NCBI GenBank assembly: GCA_964406445.1
Contig: CAYORU010000044.1
Span: forward strand, 1 to 26,684
Reading direction: 5' to 3'
DNA length: 26,684 nt
DNA from: SG8-30 sp964406445
GTDB lineage: Bacteria > Pseudomonadota > Gammaproteobacteria > Steroidobacterales > Steroidobacteraceae
Under the pieces are notes generated by a model, which was not told the origin of the DNA, ran no database searches, and saw only the letters and a list, made by a program, of their open reading frames with translations. A program made the position numbers and the translations under genes. Positions 23,621-26,684 of this stretch are shown here, one piece after another (position 1 is the first letter of the stretch; every line of letters starts with the position of its first letter).

Positions 23621-25005
23621 AGCCCCGCCTCCGCGAGTTCCAGCGCGCGGCGCAGCACCGCGCTCTTGGCGAGCACCTCGTCGTGCTCGCGTTCCGGCAC
23701 GCTGTCCGCGACGACGCCGGCGCCCGCCTGGTAGGCGTAGCGGCCGTTGGCGAAAGTGAGCGTGCGGATGGTGATCGCCTGGTCCATGTCGCCGCCGCGG
23801 CCGAAGTAGCCCACCGTGCCGCCGTAGAGGCCGCGGCGCACCGGCTCGAGCTCGTCGATGATCTCCATCGCGCGCACCTTCGGCGCGCCCACCAGCGTGC
23901 CCGCCGGGAAGGCCGCCGCGAACAGGTCGAAGGCGTCCCGGCCCTGCGCCAGCTGGCCGGTGACGCCGCTGACGATGTGCATCACGTGGCTGTAGCGCTC
24001 GATGATCCGGTACGGGTCCACGCCTACGCTGCCCGCCCTCGCCACGCGGCCGAGGTCGTTGCGGGCGAGGTCGACCAGCATGACGTGCTCGGCGATCTCC
24101 TTCGGGTCGGCGAGCAGCTCCTCCTCGTGGCGCAGGTCCTCCGCCGGGCTCTCGCCGCGCGGCCGGGTCCCGGCGATCGGCCGCAGCTGGGCGCGGCCGC
24201 CGTTCAGCTTGACGAGCGCCTCGGGCGACGAGCCGACGACCGTCACCCCGCCCATCTCCAGGTAGAACATGTAGGGCGAGGGATTGAGCAGCCGGAGCGC
24301 CCGGTAGGCCTCGAAGGGCTCGAGCTCGCACTCCCCCGAGAAGCGCGCCGACAGCACCAGCTGGTAGACGTCGCCGGCGGCGATGTATTCCTGCGTGCGG
24401 CGCACGCCCGCCAGGTATTCGTCCCGCGACATGCTGGCCGTCGCCGGGGAGTAGCGGAACGGCCTGCGCTGCGCCGGCACCGGGCCGCGCAGCGCCGCCA
24501 CGATCTCGCGCTTGAGGGACTGCCGCTCCTGCTCGGACCCGTCGTGCAGCAGCGTCAGGCCGCGCGAGACGTGGTCGAAGACGAGCAGCGAGCGCGGCGC
24601 GTAGTAATGGGCATCCGGCACCGGCTGGTCGGCGACGGCGCGCGCGGGCAGCCGCTCGAAGAAGCGCACGATGTCGTAGGCCGCGTAGCCCACCAGGCCG
24701 CCGGTGAGCGGCAGCCGGGGCATGGCCGGCGCGCGCGGCTCGGGCGCCGCTGCGAGCGCGGCACGCAGCGCCTCGAGCAACGCGTCGCGGCCCGCCGGCA
24801 CCGGTTGGCTGCGGGCGCCCACCCGCAGGCCGTCGCCGCCGAGGCCCACCTCGAGCCCGTCGCCGAAGCCGATGAAGGAATACCTCGCCAGCCGCTCGCC
24901 GCCCTCGACGCTCTCGAGCAGGAAGCGCGGACCGAAGCTCGCGAGCTTCAGGTAGGCCGACACGGGCGTATCGAGGTCGGCGGCGATGTCGAAAGGCAGC
25001 TTCAT
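23617..25005 (-). CDS. trpE: Anthranilate synthase component I
   Basis: TrpE makes anthranilate from chorismate with ammonia from TrpG. From ATG 25005 it has 462 residues; an in-frame ATG 13 codons upstream lies within the attenuator region and is rejected. The LLES motif (29-32) and NPSPYMFYLE mark the tryptophan feedback site. The chorismate-binding domain shows PIAGTRPRG, ELLADPKEIAEHVMLVDLARNDLGRV, and GTLVGAPKVRAMEIIDELEPVRRGLYGGTVGYF. It is the first structural gene after the trpL attenuator, so it is expected to be controlled both by attenuation and by feedback inhibition. Confidence 0.97.
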   Translation of the reverse strand: MKLPFDIAADLDTPVSAYLKLASFGPRFLLESVEGGERLARYSFIGFGDGLEVGLGGDGLRVGARSQPVPAGRDALLEALRAALAAAPEPRAPAMPRLPLTGGLVGYAAYDIVRFFERLPARAVADQPVPDAHYYAPRSLLVFDHVSRGLTLLHDGSEQERQSLKREIVAALRGPVPAQRRPFRYSPATASMSRDEYLAGVRRTQEYIAAGDVYQLVLSARFSGECELEPFEAYRALRLLNPSPYMFYLEMGGVTVVGSSPEALVKLNGGRAQLRPIAGTRPRGESPAEDLRHEEELLADPKEIAEHVMLVDLARNDLGRVARAGSVGVDPYRIIERYSHVMHIVSGVTGQLAQGRDAFDLFAAAFPAGTLVGAPKVRAMEIIDELEPVRRGLYGGTVGYFGRGGDMDQAITIRTLTFANGRYAYQAGAGVVADSVPEREHDEVLAKSAVLRRALELAEAGL

Positions 25006-25030
25006 GGTCCAGGTCCGGCGATCGTCGGGC

Positions 25031-25068
25031 AACAAAAAACCCACCTCCGCGGTGCGCTCGGAGGTGGG
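25031..25068 (-). terminator. trp attenuator terminator
   Basis: On the minus strand, CCCACCTCCG (25068-25059) pairs perfectly with CGGAGGTGGG (25049-25040) across a nine-base loop, followed by six U residues (25039-25034). This is an intrinsic terminator placed 25 bases before trpE. Its left arm can instead pair with CGGAG-TGGG at 25116-25108 (one bulged base), forming an antiterminator. That segment can in turn pair with CTCCG at 25141-25137 just before the Trp codons. These are the 1:2, 2:3 and 3:4 pairings of classical attenuation. Confidence 0.93.
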
Positions 25069-25093
25069 TCGGGTGTTCGCGAAGGAACGGCGA

Positions 25094-25168
25094 CTAGGCG
25101 CCCGGGGCCCACTCCGGCGAGTGACGCCACCACCAGCGGAGGTTGCAACGGGCGCGGCTCGTGTTCAT
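25094..25168 (-). CDS. trpL: trp operon leader peptide
   Basis: A 24-codon frame, ATG 25168 to TAG 25094, too short for routine gene calling. The peptide is Arg-rich and contains three consecutive tryptophans (RWWWR, residues 12-14; UGG codons at 25135-25127) and a fourth at residue 20 (PEW). Four Trp in 24 residues is far above chance. It precedes the attenuator hairpins and trpE. When charged tRNA-Trp is scarce, ribosomes would stall on segment 1, freeing segment 2 to form the antiterminator. There is almost no room for a Shine-Dalgarno sequence between the promoter and the ATG. Confidence 0.93.
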   Translation of the reverse strand: MNTSRARCNLRWWWRHSPEWAPGA

Positions 25169-25176
25169 CGCGTGGC

Positions 25177-25201
25177 AGTATCCCGTCCCGCCGGCAGCCG
25201 G

Positions 25202-25205
<4 letters not shown>
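25177..25205 (-). promoter_or_regulatory. trp operon promoter
   Basis: TTGACC (25205-25200) and GATACT (25182-25177) are separated by exactly 17 bases, a good sigma70-type promoter. The -35 hexamer contains the TGA stop codon (25204-25202) of the upstream metallo-beta-lactamase gene. Transcription would begin at about 25169-25171, one to three bases before the trpL ATG, so the leader mRNA may be leaderless. Confidence 0.75.
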
Positions 25206-26059
<854 letters not shown>

Positions 26060-26121
26060 GCCTGCCTCCTTTCTGCTGCCGGGCCGCGCGCCGTCGGGCC
26101 GGGCGCCGAAGCGAGCCGCGC

Positions 26122-26684
26122 TCAGGGCCTCGCGGCGACCTCCGCGACCCAGCGCTCGATCTTCGCCTCCAGCACGTCGAGCGGCAGCGCGCCGTCGCGC
26201 AACACCTCGGAGTGGAACTCGCGCACGTCGAAACGATCGCCGAGCGCCGATTCGGCCGTGCGCCGCATGGCCTGGATCCTCAGGTCGCCGACCTTGTAGC
26301 CGAGCGCCTGGGCGGGGTTGACGATGTAGCGGTCCACCTCGGCGACGATGTCGGTGTCGGCCAGCGACGAGTTCTCGTGCATGTAGCGGATGGCCTGCTC
26401 GCGGCTCCAGCCCTTGGCGTGCAGCCCGGTGTCCACCACCAGGCGCATCGCCCGCAGCATCTCGTCGGACAGCCGGCCGTACCACTGCATCGGGTCCGTG
26501 AACATGCCGAGTTCGCGACCGAGCGACTCGGCGTAGAGCGCCCAGCCCTCGATGTAGGCGACGTGGCCACTGAAGCGGCGGAACCGCGGCAGCCCGGTGA
26601 GCTCCTGGGCGATCGAGAGCTGGAAGTGATGGCCGGGCGAGGCCTCGTGCAACGAGAGCGTCTCCATGCCGAACTTCGGCTGCG
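26122..26684 (-). CDS. DUF885 family protein, C-terminal part
   Basis: The last 187 residues of a DUF885 protein whose 5' end lies beyond the right edge. The hallmark HEASPGHHFQ, a putative zinc-binding HExxxxHH-type site, occurs just inside the window after QPKFGMETLSL. EGWALYAESLGRELG and the C-terminal ALGYKVGDLRIQAMRRTAE region follow. Characterised members are few; a metallopeptidase-like function is suspected from the motif. The full protein is probably about 600 residues and is often a lipoprotein or secreted, which cannot be checked here. Its stop is 62 bases before the MBL gene. Confidence 0.88.
   Translation of the reverse strand, partial: QPKFGMETLSLHEASPGHHFQLSIAQELTGLPRFRRFSGHVAYIEGWALYAESLGRELGMFTDPMQWYGRLSDEMLRAMRLVVDTGLHAKGWSREQAIRYMHENSSLADTDIVAEVDRYIVNPAQALGYKVGDLRIQAMRRTAESALGDRFDVREFHSEVLRDGALPLDVLEAKIERWVAEVAARP

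Overview
The window is chromosomal DNA from a very GC-rich proteobacterium. Gene order and content point to Gammaproteobacteria: dapF-DUF484-xerC-hslV-hslU, then DUF971, then ubiE-ubiJ-ubiB with the gammaproteobacterial-type accessory protein UbiJ. The order xerC-hslV-hslU recalls Xanthomonadales and relatives, but I cannot place the genus. Genes are tightly packed. Most neighbours overlap by 1-4 bases (ATGA, GTGA, TGATG, TTGA), and GTG starts are common.

Layout. (1) 1-467, minus: 5' part of rimO, cut by the window edge. (2) 600-4939, plus: dapF, DUF484, xerC, hslV, hslU, a housekeeping operon for lysine and peptidoglycan precursor synthesis, chromosome dimer resolution and the HslVU protease. 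(3) 4937-5114: a cluster of five short repeats sharing the core AGGGGACATTC(G/C)CTT, partly forming a large hairpin, lying exactly between two convergent stop codons. (4) 5112-9325, minus: a four-gene catabolic-looking operon (LeuC-like and LeuD-like hydratase, HMG-CoA-lyase-family lyase, class III CoA-transferase). It fits hydration, CoA activation and cleavage of a C5 branched dicarboxylate such as citramalate, and it appears inserted into the conserved hslU-DUF971-ubiE neighbourhood. (5) 9396-10234, plus: DUF971 and DUF454. (6) 10239-11720, minus: a methyltransferase and a TetR-family regulator with two HTH domains, linked by three matching ATAC-N6-GTAT operator-like sites. (7) 11807-14813, plus: ubiE-ubiJ-ubiB for ubiquinone synthesis. 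(8) 14845-25205, minus: a complete tryptophan operon in the order trpL leader, trpE-G-D-C-F-B-A, continuing through coupled starts into a ClsC-like phospholipase D protein, a VOC protein, a DUF2007 protein and a hotdog-like protein. (9) 25202-26684, minus: a persulfide-dioxygenase-like metallo-beta-lactamase and the C-terminal part of a DUF885 protein.

The most unusual signal is in the trp operon. A GC-rich imperfectly palindromic element of about 94 bp occurs twice at near identity. One copy lies in a 532-base repeat-filled gap between trpG and trpD. The other lies inside trpC, where it forms part of an in-frame insertion of roughly 55-60 codons that leaves all recognisable catalytic residues of indole-glycerol-phosphate synthase intact. 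This resembles the behaviour of Rickettsia palindromic elements. Upstream of trpE there is a textbook attenuator: a 24-codon leader peptide with three consecutive Trp codons, mutually exclusive hairpins, a U-tract terminator and a good sigma70-like promoter placed so close that the leader mRNA may be leaderless.

Everything here is read by eye. No database search, structure prediction or composition calculation was run, so family names rest on recognised motifs and neighbourhoods.
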